NCBI GenBank assembly: GCA_965261915.1
Contig: CBDHDW010000013.1
Span: 186,001 to 250,000 of the forward strand
Length of the DNA: 64,000 bases
Direction: 5' to 3'
Origin: JAIBDK01 sp965261915
GTDB taxonomy: Bacteria > Pseudomonadota > Gammaproteobacteria > Arenicellales > Poriferihabitantaceae
Within the stretch, counting starts at the first letter, position 1, and every line of letters begins with the position of its first letter. The notes under the pieces were generated by a model. It had not been told where the DNA came from. It saw only the letters and a list, made by a program, of their open reading frames with translations, and searched no databases. Shown here piece after piece: positions 27,853 through 36,530 of this stretch. Both the position numbers and the translations under genes were made by a program.

Positions 27853-28866
27853 TTAGTATCCTAATTTTGGGTTCACCTGATTATCGAGTGTTTTACCGTC
27901 AATATAGCGTTTAAGGTTTTCAAAAAACACCTGCAAAGTCATCGCTACATAAGCATTGCCGTCGTCTGCTGAAATATGCGGTGCAACGATGAGGTTCGGC
28001 GTGTTCCAGTATTTTGAGTCTTTTGGCAGCGGTTCTTGTTCAAATACATCCAGTATGGCACCGCCGATTGACCCGTTTTCCAGCTTTTCTGCAAGCGCTT
28101 CATAATCGACAACCTGTGCGCGACCAATGTTGACAATCCCAGCACCATGTTTGAGTAAATCCAGTCGCTCCCGACTAATCAGATTATTGGTTTCATTGGT
28201 CAATGGAGTCACGACAAAGAGAAAGTCAGCTTTTGGTAATACGTCGTCGATTGCGTCAACCGAGACCATTTCGTGTACGGCATCATTCATCTTTCCATGC
28301 CTGCTAACACCGATGACATTTAAGCCAATGGCTTTTGCGTGGGCTGCTACAGCTTGACCGATACTGCCAACACCTACCACCACTACTGTTTTACCCGCAA
28401 TCGGTGTTGAATATATGGAATCATAAACGGCCGTCCTTTGATGCGTAACGATTGCAGGCATGGCGTTGTGCAGCATCAATATCGACATTAATCCAAATTC
28501 GCCACCCTTTGCGGCGTGAACGCCTTTGTTATTGGTCAGGATGACGCCTTCGGGAAGCCAGTCCATCGGTGTCAGATGTTCCACCCCAGCGCCAATGATA
28601 TGAATCCATTTCAGTTTTGGGGCGATTTGCGCAAGGTTTTCCGTTGGCAAATTCCAGCTCACGAGGATTTCCGCATCCGCCATGGATTCAACAAAGTTCT
28701 CGGTATCCCAGTCAATAAACACGTCGAGCTGTTTAGCTAATGCCGCATAATCCGAAGCAGAATCATCAAAACGTTCTCGAGTAATGGTAAACACCTCTTC
28801 ACCTTCTGCGGTATTGGGGAAGGTTGTCGGGGAAAAATGATTATTTTTTATATGAACTTTGATCAT
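27853..28866 (-). CDS. D-2-hydroxyacid dehydrogenase (NAD-dependent)
   Basis: Oxidises or reduces a D-2-hydroxy acid / 2-oxo acid pair. 337 residues. It shows the N-terminal catalytic region with GAGVEHL, the Rossmann motif GKTVVVVGVGSIGQAVAAHA, the Arg-containing NIGRAQVVDYEAL and the catalytic His in PHISADD; the Glu is in DVFEQEPLP. The substrate is open. A hydroxypyruvate reductase role would fit a serine cycle but is not shown by the sequence. It ends next to a GNAT remnant and starts 33 bp after the Rieske gene on the same strand. Confidence 0.88.
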   Translation of the reverse strand: MIKVHIKNNHFSPTTFPNTAEGEEVFTITRERFDDSASDYAALAKQLDVFIDWDTENFVESMADAEILVSWNLPTENLAQIAPKLKWIHIIGAGVEHLTPMDWLPEGVILTNNKGVHAAKGGEFGLMSILMLHNAMPAIVTHQRTAVYDSIYSTPIAGKTVVVVGVGSIGQAVAAHAKAIGLNVIGVSRHGKMNDAVHEMVSVDAIDDVLPKADFLFVVTPLTNETNNLISRERLDLLKHGAGIVNIGRAQVVDYEALAEKLENGSIGGAILDVFEQEPLPKDSKYWNTPNLIVAPHISADDGNAYVAMTLQVFFENLKRYIDGKTLDNQVNPKLGY

Positions 28867-28899
28867 GAACTGGACTGTGAACGGGTTGTTGGTGAAGTG

Positions 28900-30222
28900 T
28901 TAAAGGTTTTTTAGTGCGCCGATAATAAACTGATCCCGTACCTCTCCTTGATACTCATCCCCCTGAAACAGAATAGCCATTACCTGGTCATTAGCCTGTT
29001 GCAGGGTTGAACTATCTTCCTGATCGGGTGAAAGCGGGGCAGAAATTACCGTGTCGCTTCCATAGGTATGAATAGCATCTTCATTTAAATTAGCTGGCTG
29101 GGGCGGCAGTTTACCTTTTTGTAGATTTCTACTGAGCTTTTTCAGGGCGCGCCTGTACAGTGCAACCCCGCGATCCGACGCAACAAGATGTTCTTTGCTG
29201 TGCTCAGAGATTCGACCCATTCCTTCGACGGCTTCGAGATCACCCGGGCTGCGCAATTTTTCTTCATGGCTTCTGTCGAGAATCTCTCCCTGTTCCATTC
29301 GTTCGATACCTTCCCTGGTGTTGTATTCATGGGGGTCACCGCGGTCACCAAAATTACCCCAGGCGTATGCGATGCAATTTTCATCATCAACCGGAACCAC
29401 CCATCGGGTGAATGAACTGCGGCCGAAGTGTTTAATTTGTGTCCCATCCGCAGCGAATGCAGAACCGGATTGAGTAAAATTAGGTAAGATAAGTTCGTTC
29501 ACCCGAATCCAGGCATTGTCTCCTGCTCGACGTGTCGCGGTTCCAAGAAATCTCAGTTTATCCCGTTCATAAAATTGATATTCACCGACCGTTCCGAAAC
29601 CGTCGGTAAACTGGCTTTGATGGAGAAATGCGGTGTGCACCGGATCGACAATGGCATCAAGCACCTGAATCCAGTTACAGGCAAATGGTGTCTGGTAGGG
29701 TGACATCACCATATCAGGAATATCGTAGGCATCGTAGTGCGGGAATTCAGGTAATTCGTCGTAGGGGCCGAGATAGGCGAATATCAATCCGCTGTACTCT
29801 TTTACCGGATAAGCACCCAGTTTACAGTTTTGCTTAACTTTTTCTGTGGTTTCGGAATTACCCGGTTGGCCTGGTATATCGATGATGCTGCCATCAATAT
29901 CAAAATGCCAGCCGTGATAACAACATCGTATACCGCGCTGATCAACTCGACCAAATTCGAGTGACGCACGCCGATGCGGGCAGTGTTTATGAACTAACCC
30001 AATACGGCCGCTGAGATCACGGAACAAGATCAGATTTTCACCCAGAACGGTTATTAATTTCGGTTGTTCGGTTAGGTTCTGAGTAAGATCAACCGGGTGC
30101 CAGTATCGCCTTAGCAGTTCGCCCATTGGGGTACCCGGAGCCGTTTGACTAAGCTCTTCATCCGGGTAGCCGGATTCGGTTTGTTGGTAACCGTTATAGG
30201 GGCAGGATAAGTTGTCAGACAT
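28900..30222 (-). CDS. Rieske non-heme iron oxygenase, phthalate-dioxygenase type
   Basis: Catalytic subunit of a ring- or side-chain-attacking oxygenase. About 440 residues from ATG 30222 (MSDNLSCPYNG); longer in-frame starts lack sense. The N-terminus GTPMGELLRRYWHPVDL and the Rieske site CPHRRASLEFG...CCYHGWHFD are typical of the phthalate 4,5-dioxygenase / LigX-like group. The mononuclear iron site is in DAIVDPVHTAFLH. No reductase gene is adjacent. The D-2-hydroxyacid dehydrogenase follows on the same strand, so both may serve one pathway. Substrate unknown. Confidence 0.87.
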   Translation of the reverse strand: MSDNLSCPYNGYQQTESGYPDEELSQTAPGTPMGELLRRYWHPVDLTQNLTEQPKLITVLGENLILFRDLSGRIGLVHKHCPHRRASLEFGRVDQRGIRCCYHGWHFDIDGSIIDIPGQPGNSETTEKVKQNCKLGAYPVKEYSGLIFAYLGPYDELPEFPHYDAYDIPDMVMSPYQTPFACNWIQVLDAIVDPVHTAFLHQSQFTDGFGTVGEYQFYERDKLRFLGTATRRAGDNAWIRVNELILPNFTQSGSAFAADGTQIKHFGRSSFTRWVVPVDDENCIAYAWGNFGDRGDPHEYNTREGIERMEQGEILDRSHEEKLRSPGDLEAVEGMGRISEHSKEHLVASDRGVALYRRALKKLSRNLQKGKLPPQPANLNEDAIHTYGSDTVISAPLSPDQEDSSTLQQANDQVMAILFQGDEYQGEVRDQFIIGALKNL

Positions 30223-30374
30223 GATGATATATACCGTGTTGCTATGCTTTGGACGATAACTGAAGTTGGTATTTTGATCAATCAGATACAGGCGATTTTG
30301 GGATTTTCCAATGCTGATAGCAAACAAGGGCTATAATGAAACTTGTCTTCTATTACAGGATTGAATATTAAGCG

Positions 30375-31799
30375 ATGCGAAGAAACCGAAAAGCAAAGAT
30401 AGTGGCGACATTGGGACCTGTTAGCTCAGACGAGAAAACCATAAGGGCATTGTTTGAAAAGGGCGCAGATGTGTTTCGACTCAATTTCAGTCACGGAAGT
30501 CATGATGATCACAGAGAAAGGGTTCGGATCATTCGACAAATCGAGCAGGAGGTCGGCCGGCCAATTGGTATTTTGATGGACATCCAGGGGCCAAAACTGC
30601 GGCTCGGGAAAATCAGGGATGGAGAAGCCAATATCAAGAAAGGCAGACACTTCCGCCTCGATCTCGAAAATGAACCGGGAAACAAAAAACGTGCGCCGCT
30701 GCCGCATCCGGAAATATTTTCAGCACTAAAACCCGGCAGTGAATTGATGATTGATGATGGCCGGGTGAGGCTTATGGTTGAAGAATGCGGAGACGATTTT
30801 GCCCAAACCACGGTTGTGGTAGGTGGAAAAATCAGCAACAACAAGGGGGTCAATGTGCCGGGGGTGATACTGCCGATTTCGGTGATTACCAAAAAAGACA
30901 AACAGGACCTGAGTTATGGACTGGATTTGGAGGTGGATTGGGTGGCGCAGTCCTTTGTGCAGCAGCCTGAAGATGTCAAGGAATTACAGACTCTGGTGAA
31001 TGGGCGGGCGAAAATCATGGTTAAACTTGAAAAGCCCTCTGCATTGGATCGGCTTTCGGAGATACTGGAAATTTGCGATGGAATTATGGTTGCCAGAGGT
31101 GATCTTGGCGTTGAATTACCGCCTCAGCAGGTTCCGGTAGCACAAAAGCGGATTATTCGCACCTGTCGTCGGGTGGGTAAACCCGTTGTCGTCGCGACAC
31201 ATATGCTTGATTCAATGGTGACGAATCCAGTGCCGACCCGAGCGGAAGCTTCTGATGTCGCGACCGCCGTTTATGATGGTGCAGATGCAGTTATGCTATC
31301 AGCTGAATCGGCTGCGGGGGAATATCCAGTGCGTTCCGTTGAAATGATGAATGACATCATTGAGGAAGTTGAGGCTGATCCGCTATACCCGGCAATTATT
31401 GATTCGCAGCGCCCGGAACCGGACAAAACAACAGCGGATGCGATTTGTAGCGGCTTGCAACGAATTACCGATGTGCTGGCATCCACAGCGACGGTGACTT
31501 ACACCGCTTCTGGGAGCACAACATTGCGTGCCGCGCGTGAGCGGCCCCACGCATCGATACTGAGTTTGACCCCTTTTGTGAAATCAGCCCGCTATCTGGC
31601 AATGGCCTGGGGAGTACACGCAGTAACCGTAGATGTGGCTAGCGAGGATGCTGATATCATGAATGTAATTGGTGTTGCGAAGAATATCGCGTTGGAAGAG
31701 CAGTTTGCAGAAGCCGGTCAACCCATCGTTATCGCAGCTGGCTTGCCATTTGGAACCTCTGGTACAACAAATTTGATTCATGTTGCCTGGATAGATTAG
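30375..31799 (+). CDS. pyk: pyruvate kinase
   Basis: Converts phosphoenolpyruvate and ADP to pyruvate and ATP. 474 residues. Motifs: KIVATLGPVSSDEKT, FRLNFSHGSHDDH, MDIQGPKLRLGKI, MVKLEKPSAL (catalytic Lys) and MVARGDLGVELPPQQVPVAQ. C-terminal allosteric domain present (GLPFGTSGTTNLIHV). It is divergent from the Rieske gene, starts ~150 bp apart. In a serine-cycle organism PEP is also needed for carboxylation, so this enzyme competes at that node. Confidence 0.96.
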   Translation: MRRNRKAKIVATLGPVSSDEKTIRALFEKGADVFRLNFSHGSHDDHRERVRIIRQIEQEVGRPIGILMDIQGPKLRLGKIRDGEANIKKGRHFRLDLENEPGNKKRAPLPHPEIFSALKPGSELMIDDGRVRLMVEECGDDFAQTTVVVGGKISNNKGVNVPGVILPISVITKKDKQDLSYGLDLEVDWVAQSFVQQPEDVKELQTLVNGRAKIMVKLEKPSALDRLSEILEICDGIMVARGDLGVELPPQQVPVAQKRIIRTCRRVGKPVVVATHMLDSMVTNPVPTRAEASDVATAVYDGADAVMLSAESAAGEYPVRSVEMMNDIIEEVEADPLYPAIIDSQRPEPDKTTADAICSGLQRITDVLASTATVTYTASGSTTLRAARERPHASILSLTPFVKSARYLAMAWGVHAVTVDVASEDADIMNVIGVAKNIALEEQFAEAGQPIVIAAGLPFGTSGTTNLIHVAWID

Positions 31800-32003
31800 A
31801 TCAACGAAGTTTGCTTATTTTCTCTGGCGCATGTCGATTCAACCACCAACTCAGTAAGTTCAGAAAAGGCGGGGAACTAATTTTTGTCGATGAGTTCAAA
31901 ACAGGCATTGTGATCATCTGTTGAATCAGTATTTAACTGCGTTCTGAAAACTGATCAACTCCGAAGTATCAGGCCGAACGCTTGAAAATAGAGGTAAATC
32001 TCC

Positions 32004-32363
32004 ATGCAGATGAAATATAAACGGGAACGTAAAAATCTGGTTTTACTCTCGTTAGTTGCCGTATTAACAATGTCAATCAACCCGGTCGTGCAAGCATCTG
32101 GCAGCGGCGGCTCTTCGGGTGGATCGAGTGGTTCTGGAGGCTCAGGCGGGGGATCGATTTTTGCCAGTTATGACGTAGGTAAAAAAGTCTTTTATGAAAA
32201 AGTGGTTTGCAGTCATTGTTTGTATAGCGATTTATCGCTGGAATCTGACCAGGTGGCGGAAATCCTACCCGATTTAAAAAGGTCGGGAACCATCGGTAAA
32301 ACTTTGTCTTATCGTGAAAGAAAGTCCGTTCGGTATTTTGTAAAGAGGCGGTTTAAGATTTAA
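32004..32363 (+). CDS. small secreted Gly/Ser-rich protein, unknown
   Basis: 119 residues, ATG 32004 after GAGGTAA. A signal peptide is clear: basic MQMKYKRERKN, hydrophobic LVLLSLVAVLTMSI, probable cleavage near VVQA-S. The mature protein opens with ~25 residues of nearly pure Gly and Ser, then a compact domain beginning IFASYDVGKKVFYEKVVCSHC. The layout (GK-x-x-x-x-x-K then C-x-x-C) recalls small c-type cytochromes, but the His needed after the second Cys is Leu, so heme attachment is not expected. The two Cys may bind metal or form a disulfide. It is a single gene, not recognised. Confidence 0.75.
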   Translation: MQMKYKRERKNLVLLSLVAVLTMSINPVVQASGSGGSSGGSSGSGGSGGGSIFASYDVGKKVFYEKVVCSHCLYSDLSLESDQVAEILPDLKRSGTIGKTLSYRERKSVRYFVKRRFKI

Positions 32364-32407
32364 TTGCAGCGATAGACCGGGCTCGGTACGACAACCAGCT
32401 TGATTGG

Positions 32408-32429
32408 TTAGCATCAAACGCGATGCTAA
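32408..32429. other. hairpin between secreted protein and sucC
   Basis: A perfect 8-bp inverted repeat TTAGCATC / GATGCTAA with a 6-nt loop, 45 bp past the secreted-protein stop. No T-run follows, so it is not a standard intrinsic terminator. It may be an mRNA 3' end structure. The rest of the ~270-bp gap up to sucC shows only A/T-rich promoter-like sequence before 32632. Confidence 0.4.
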
Positions 32430-32631
32430 TCGCGAAGTGCTCCAATTACATTGTATGCAAATAAATTCAGCCAATATGTAAAACAAGATCCAAAAAACGC
32501 GCCTTTGGCTAATCGTAGGTTTGAATCAGCGGGTTCAACGATCCCGCCTGACCGTGATGAATACCGCTTTAGCGTGAGTCTTTGTTGGTGAATACGTTAT
32601 AATTCATTTTTGTTAACGAAGACATTTTCAA

Positions 32632-33801
32632 ATGAATATTCACGAATATCAGGCCAAGTCCCTATTGTCGGATTTTGCTGTGGCTGTGCCAAAGGGTTCC
32701 GTTGCATTCAGCGTGGATGAAGCGGTTAAGGCGGCAGCGGAACTGGGTGGGCCGGTTTGGGTGGTCAAAGCTCAGATCCATGCAGGAGGACGCGGTAAAG
32801 GGGGCGGTGTAAAAGTCGTTAAATCCATGGATGAACTGCGCGAAGCCGCGAATCAGATTTTGGCTATGCAACTGGTTACGCATCAAACCGGACCGCAGGG
32901 CCAGGAAGTTAAGCGGTTATATATCGAGGATGGCTGTGATATCGCGCGTGAACTCTATCTGGGTATGCTTGTGGATCGGGGTAGTAGTCGTATTACCATG
33001 ATCGCCTCCACCGAAGGCGGGATGGATATTGAACAGGTTGCGGTAAGTACACCTGAAAAAATACGTAAAGTCGTGATCGATCCAGCAACAGGCCTGCAGC
33101 CTTTTCATGCGCGAAAACTCGCGTTCGGTTTAGGTCTTGAAGGTAAACAAATTCGATCCGCAGTGCAGTTTATGCAGGGTATTTACAAGGCATTTAATGA
33201 GCTTGATGCCAGTATGATTGAGATCAATCCGTTGGTGGTGACAGGTGATGGAGAATTAATTGCGCTTGATGCAAAAATGAATTTTGACAGTAATGGATTG
33301 TTTCGTCAGCCAGCCGTCGAAGCGTTAAGAGATGAAGACGAAGAAGATGCAGCGGAAGTGGAGGCCAGTGAGCATGAGCTCAACTATATTAAACTGGATG
33401 GCAGTATCGGCTGTATGGTTAATGGTGCGGGCCTGGCCATGGCGACGATGGATATTATCCGGCTTTATGGTAGTTCGCCGGCGAATTTTCTTGATGTCGG
33501 AGGTGGTGCAACTACTGAACGCGTCACGATTGCGTTCAAAATAATATTGTCTGATCCTAATGTAAAAGGTATTTTGGTCAATATATTTGGCGGTATTATG
33601 CGCTGTGATGTGATTGCCGAAGGGATTGTTGAAGGGGCAAAAATTGCCAATCTGACAGTGCCGCTTGTTGTTCGACTCGAAGGAACTAATGTTGACCAGG
33701 GAAAGGATATTCTGGCGAATTCCGGGTTGCCGATAATTTCGGCAGACAATCTCGCGGATGCTGCGGAAAAAGTGGTTAAAGCGGTGGAGGGAGAGAGCTA
33801 A
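32632..33801 (+). CDS. sucC: succinyl-CoA synthetase beta subunit
   Basis: TCA-cycle substrate-level phosphorylation with SucD. 389 residues, ATP-grasp fold: MNIHEYQAKSLLSDF, WVVKAQIHAGGRGKGGGVK, DASMIEINPLVVT, GCMVNGAGLAMATMDII and VNIFGGIMRCDVIAEGIV. The stop overlaps the sucD start by one base. The presence of paralogous mtkAB at 44 kb allows assignment: this pair has the standard GGIMRCD SucC motif, while the mtkA equivalent reads AGINRCDWVAEGV. sucAB are not adjacent. Confidence 0.95.
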   Translation: MNIHEYQAKSLLSDFAVAVPKGSVAFSVDEAVKAAAELGGPVWVVKAQIHAGGRGKGGGVKVVKSMDELREAANQILAMQLVTHQTGPQGQEVKRLYIEDGCDIARELYLGMLVDRGSSRITMIASTEGGMDIEQVAVSTPEKIRKVVIDPATGLQPFHARKLAFGLGLEGKQIRSAVQFMQGIYKAFNELDASMIEINPLVVTGDGELIALDAKMNFDSNGLFRQPAVEALRDEDEEDAAEVEASEHELNYIKLDGSIGCMVNGAGLAMATMDIIRLYGSSPANFLDVGGGATTERVTIAFKIILSDPNVKGILVNIFGGIMRCDVIAEGIVEGAKIANLTVPLVVRLEGTNVDQGKDILANSGLPIISADNLADAAEKVVKAVEGES

Positions 33802-34673
33802 TGTCTGTTTTAGTTGATAACAATACCAAGGTGCTGTGTCAGGGCTTTACCGGATCACAGGCAACGTTTCACTGCCAGCAGGCCATCGATTACGGCACAA
33901 CAATGGTGGGTGGCGTGACTCCCGGAAAAGGCGGCCAAACGCATCTGGATTTACCGGTATTTGATACCGTTTCCAAAGCGGTGGCGCAAACCGAAGCGAA
34001 TGCATCAGTAATCTATGTGCCTCCGGCTTTTGCCGGGGACGCTATCCTTGAAGCCATAGATGCTGAAATCCCCCTGGTTGTTTGCATCACTGAAGGCGTG
34101 CCGGTTCTCGATATGATTCGGGTAAAACGGGCGCTGGAAAATTCCAGCACTCGACTGATTGGACCCAATTGCCCGGGCATCATTACCCCTAACGAATGCA
34201 AGATTGGTATTATGCCGGGTCATATTCACCGCAATGGCAGTGTTGGTATCGTTTCTCGTTCGGGGACGTTGACCTACGAAGCGGTAGCCCAAACCACAGC
34301 TGAAGGGTTGGGTCAGAGTACCTGTATTGGTATTGGTGGAGACCCTGTGAATGGCACTAACTTCATCGATTGTCTGGATATGTTTTTAGGTGACCCCGAC
34401 ACCGAATCAATTATTATGATCGGAGAGATCGGCGGCACCGCTGAAGAAGAAGCGGCTGAGTTTATTAAACAAAACAAGGTTAAAAAGCCGGTTTGCGGAT
34501 TCATTGCCGGTGTGACGGCTCCTCCAGGGCGCCGCATGGGTCATGCTGGCGCAATTATTGCCGGCGGTAAGGGCGGCGCTGGAGAAAAAATCGAGGCGTT
34601 GCAGAGTGCGGGTATTGCCGTTGCGGATTCACCTGCATCATTGGGTAGTACGCTAAAATCTGTGCTTTCCTGA
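33801..34673 (+). CDS. sucD: succinyl-CoA synthetase alpha subunit
   Basis: CoA-binding and phosphohistidine subunit partnering SucC. 290 residues. Motifs: KVLCQGFTGSQATFHCQQAI, GGVTPGKGGQTHL, LIGPNCPGIITP, and GRRMGHAGAIIAGG, which holds the phosphorylated His. ATG 33801 overlaps the sucC stop (TAATG), implying coupled translation. Confidence 0.96.
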   Translation: MSVLVDNNTKVLCQGFTGSQATFHCQQAIDYGTTMVGGVTPGKGGQTHLDLPVFDTVSKAVAQTEANASVIYVPPAFAGDAILEAIDAEIPLVVCITEGVPVLDMIRVKRALENSSTRLIGPNCPGIITPNECKIGIMPGHIHRNGSVGIVSRSGTLTYEAVAQTTAEGLGQSTCIGIGGDPVNGTNFIDCLDMFLGDPDTESIIMIGEIGGTAEEEAAEFIKQNKVKKPVCGFIAGVTAPPGRRMGHAGAIIAGGKGGAGEKIEALQSAGIAVADSPASLGSTLKSVLS

Positions 34674-34826
34674 CATCGGATCGACTAACGTCCTCGGCAT
34701 TTTTACAGTAGACCGACCATTGCTATACCGTTGCTTCAGGATTTAACAAACTTTGTCGTAAATTGATTACAATCGCGCCGATTTTCTTTCGCTCTTAAAG
34801 CATTCAATCATTCGGAGTAAATTTAT

Positions 34827-36530
34827 ATGAGCGCAGTCGAACAGGTGGTTGCCAAACGGGGTCATCCAGGCCGTGGCAAGAAGCGAGCTAAAGCCACTCC
34901 GAAGGGCAGGCAGGTTGTCCCGTCTGCTGAGCAACAGGTGCAGGATTTACTCCAGAATTTACCGCTTCGCCGAGATCTGCTGATTGAATATTTACATCTG
35001 ATTCAAGACGAGTATGGGTGTTTGTCTGCCCAGCATATGGCTGGACTCGCTTCTATTATGAGGTTGTCTCAAACTGAAGTTTATGAAGTAGCCACATTCT
35101 ACGCACACTTTGATGTCGTTAAGGAAAACGAGACTCCGCCGGCTGCAACCACAATACGGGTTTGCGACAGTATTGCTTGCCAGTTGGCTGGAGCAGAGAC
35201 ATTAATAAATGAATTACAGAAAGATTCGCTGGCCGATGTTCGTGTTGTTCGCGCACCCTGCATGGGGCGCTGCGATTCCGCACCGGTAGTAGAGGTCGGA
35301 CATAACCATATCGGTAATGCTCAAAAGCAGGAAATTGTGGATGCCGTATCAACCGTATCAAATGGTTATACCCATGCTGGGCAATACGTCGATTTTGATC
35401 AGTATTGTAAAGAAGGTGGATACACGCTTTTGAAAGATTGTATGGCGGGCAAGCATTCCGTCGAAGATATTATTGCCAGGCTGGAGGCTTCTGAATTGAA
35501 AGGTCTCGGCGGCGCTGGTTTTCCCACCGCACGTAAGTGGAACATCGTCAGGAGTTTCGACGAACCCCGCTATATGGCGGTGAATGGTGACGAAGGTGAG
35601 CCAGGAACCTTTAAGGATCGACACTATCTGGAAACAGATCCACATCGATTTATTGAAGGTATGCTTGTTGCAGCCTGGGCGGTAGGTACTGAAATCAGCT
35701 ACGTTTATATCCGCGACGAATATCCTGCGATTATCGATATTCTTAAAACCGAAATTGCCAAAATTCAGGCGGCGGGTTTGTCGGACCATCTGGAGATCGA
35801 AATCCGAAGAGGCGCAGGGGCTTATATTTGCGGTGAAGAATCGGCGATGATCGAATCAATCGAAGGCAAACGAGGTTTACCGAGAAATCGCCCGCCTTAT
35901 ATTGCAGAAGTCGGGTTGTTTGGACGGCCAACACTGGAGAACAACGTGGAAACCCTTTTCTGGGTTCGAGATATAGTGGAGAAAGGACCGGAGTGGTACG
36001 CAGATGCCGGAACCAACGGCCGAAAAGGCTGGCGGAGTTATTCGGTATCCGGCCGGGTAAAAACGCCCGGGGTGAAACTCGCGCCTGCAGGGGTCACGAT
36101 TCGCGAATTGATTGATGACTACTGCGGCGGCATGCAAGACGGCGAGGAATTGAAGGCCTATCTGCCGGGTGGTGCATCTGGCGGTATCATGCCGGCGAGT
36201 CTGGATAACGTGCCGTTAGATTTTGGAACCTTGCAAGAGTACGGATGCTTCATTGGATCAGCAGCCGTGGTTGTTTTTAGCCAACAGGATAATATGAAAG
36301 ATGTGGCATTGAATTTAATGCGCTTTTTTCAGGATGAAAGTTGCGGTCAGTGTACACCGTGTCGTGTGGGAACGGAAAAAGCAGTCAAAGTTATGCTGCA
36401 GCCGAAATGGGATGTGGATTTACTCAACGATCTGAGCGTGGTGATGACGGATGCGTCAATTTGCGGTTTAGGCCAGGCCGCCGGGAATCCAATAAATAGC
36501 GTGTTGAAATATTTTCCGGAGGATTTGTAA
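34827..36530 (+). CDS. NAD-linked formate dehydrogenase, fused gamma-beta (NuoE-NuoF-like) subunit
   Basis: Electron-transfer and NADH-forming subunit of a cytosolic FdsABG-type formate dehydrogenase. 567 residues with two domains usually on separate genes. Residues ~35-175 are the NuoE/FdsG-like [2Fe-2S] thioredoxin fold, with ligands C113, C118, C145 and C149. Residues ~195-567 are NuoF/FdsB-like, with the FMN/NAD loop LKGLGGAGFPTARKW at ~225-239 and the [4Fe-4S] motif ESCGQCTPCRVGT at ~504-516 with C546. A basic ~30-residue extension precedes it. The stop abuts the catalytic subunit start. Confidence 0.92.
   Translation: MSAVEQVVAKRGHPGRGKKRAKATPKGRQVVPSAEQQVQDLLQNLPLRRDLLIEYLHLIQDEYGCLSAQHMAGLASIMRLSQTEVYEVATFYAHFDVVKENETPPAATTIRVCDSIACQLAGAETLINELQKDSLADVRVVRAPCMGRCDSAPVVEVGHNHIGNAQKQEIVDAVSTVSNGYTHAGQYVDFDQYCKEGGYTLLKDCMAGKHSVEDIIARLEASELKGLGGAGFPTARKWNIVRSFDEPRYMAVNGDEGEPGTFKDRHYLETDPHRFIEGMLVAAWAVGTEISYVYIRDEYPAIIDILKTEIAKIQAAGLSDHLEIEIRRGAGAYICGEESAMIESIEGKRGLPRNRPPYIAEVGLFGRPTLENNVETLFWVRDIVEKGPEWYADAGTNGRKGWRSYSVSGRVKTPGVKLAPAGVTIRELIDDYCGGMQDGEELKAYLPGGASGGIMPASLDNVPLDFGTLQEYGCFIGSAAVVVFSQQDNMKDVALNLMRFFQDESCGQCTPCRVGTEKAVKVMLQPKWDVDLLNDLSVVMTDASICGLGQAAGNPINSVLKYFPEDL

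Noticed and set aside
27676..27855. Possible stop-codon readthrough from the dehydrogenase into the GNAT fragment (similar in-frame joins follow the 3-hydroxyacyl-CoA dehydrogenase and the PLP enzyme)
   Set aside because: Three in-frame neighbours among many junctions is compatible with chance, and the downstream pieces are unrelated remnants lacking essential parts.
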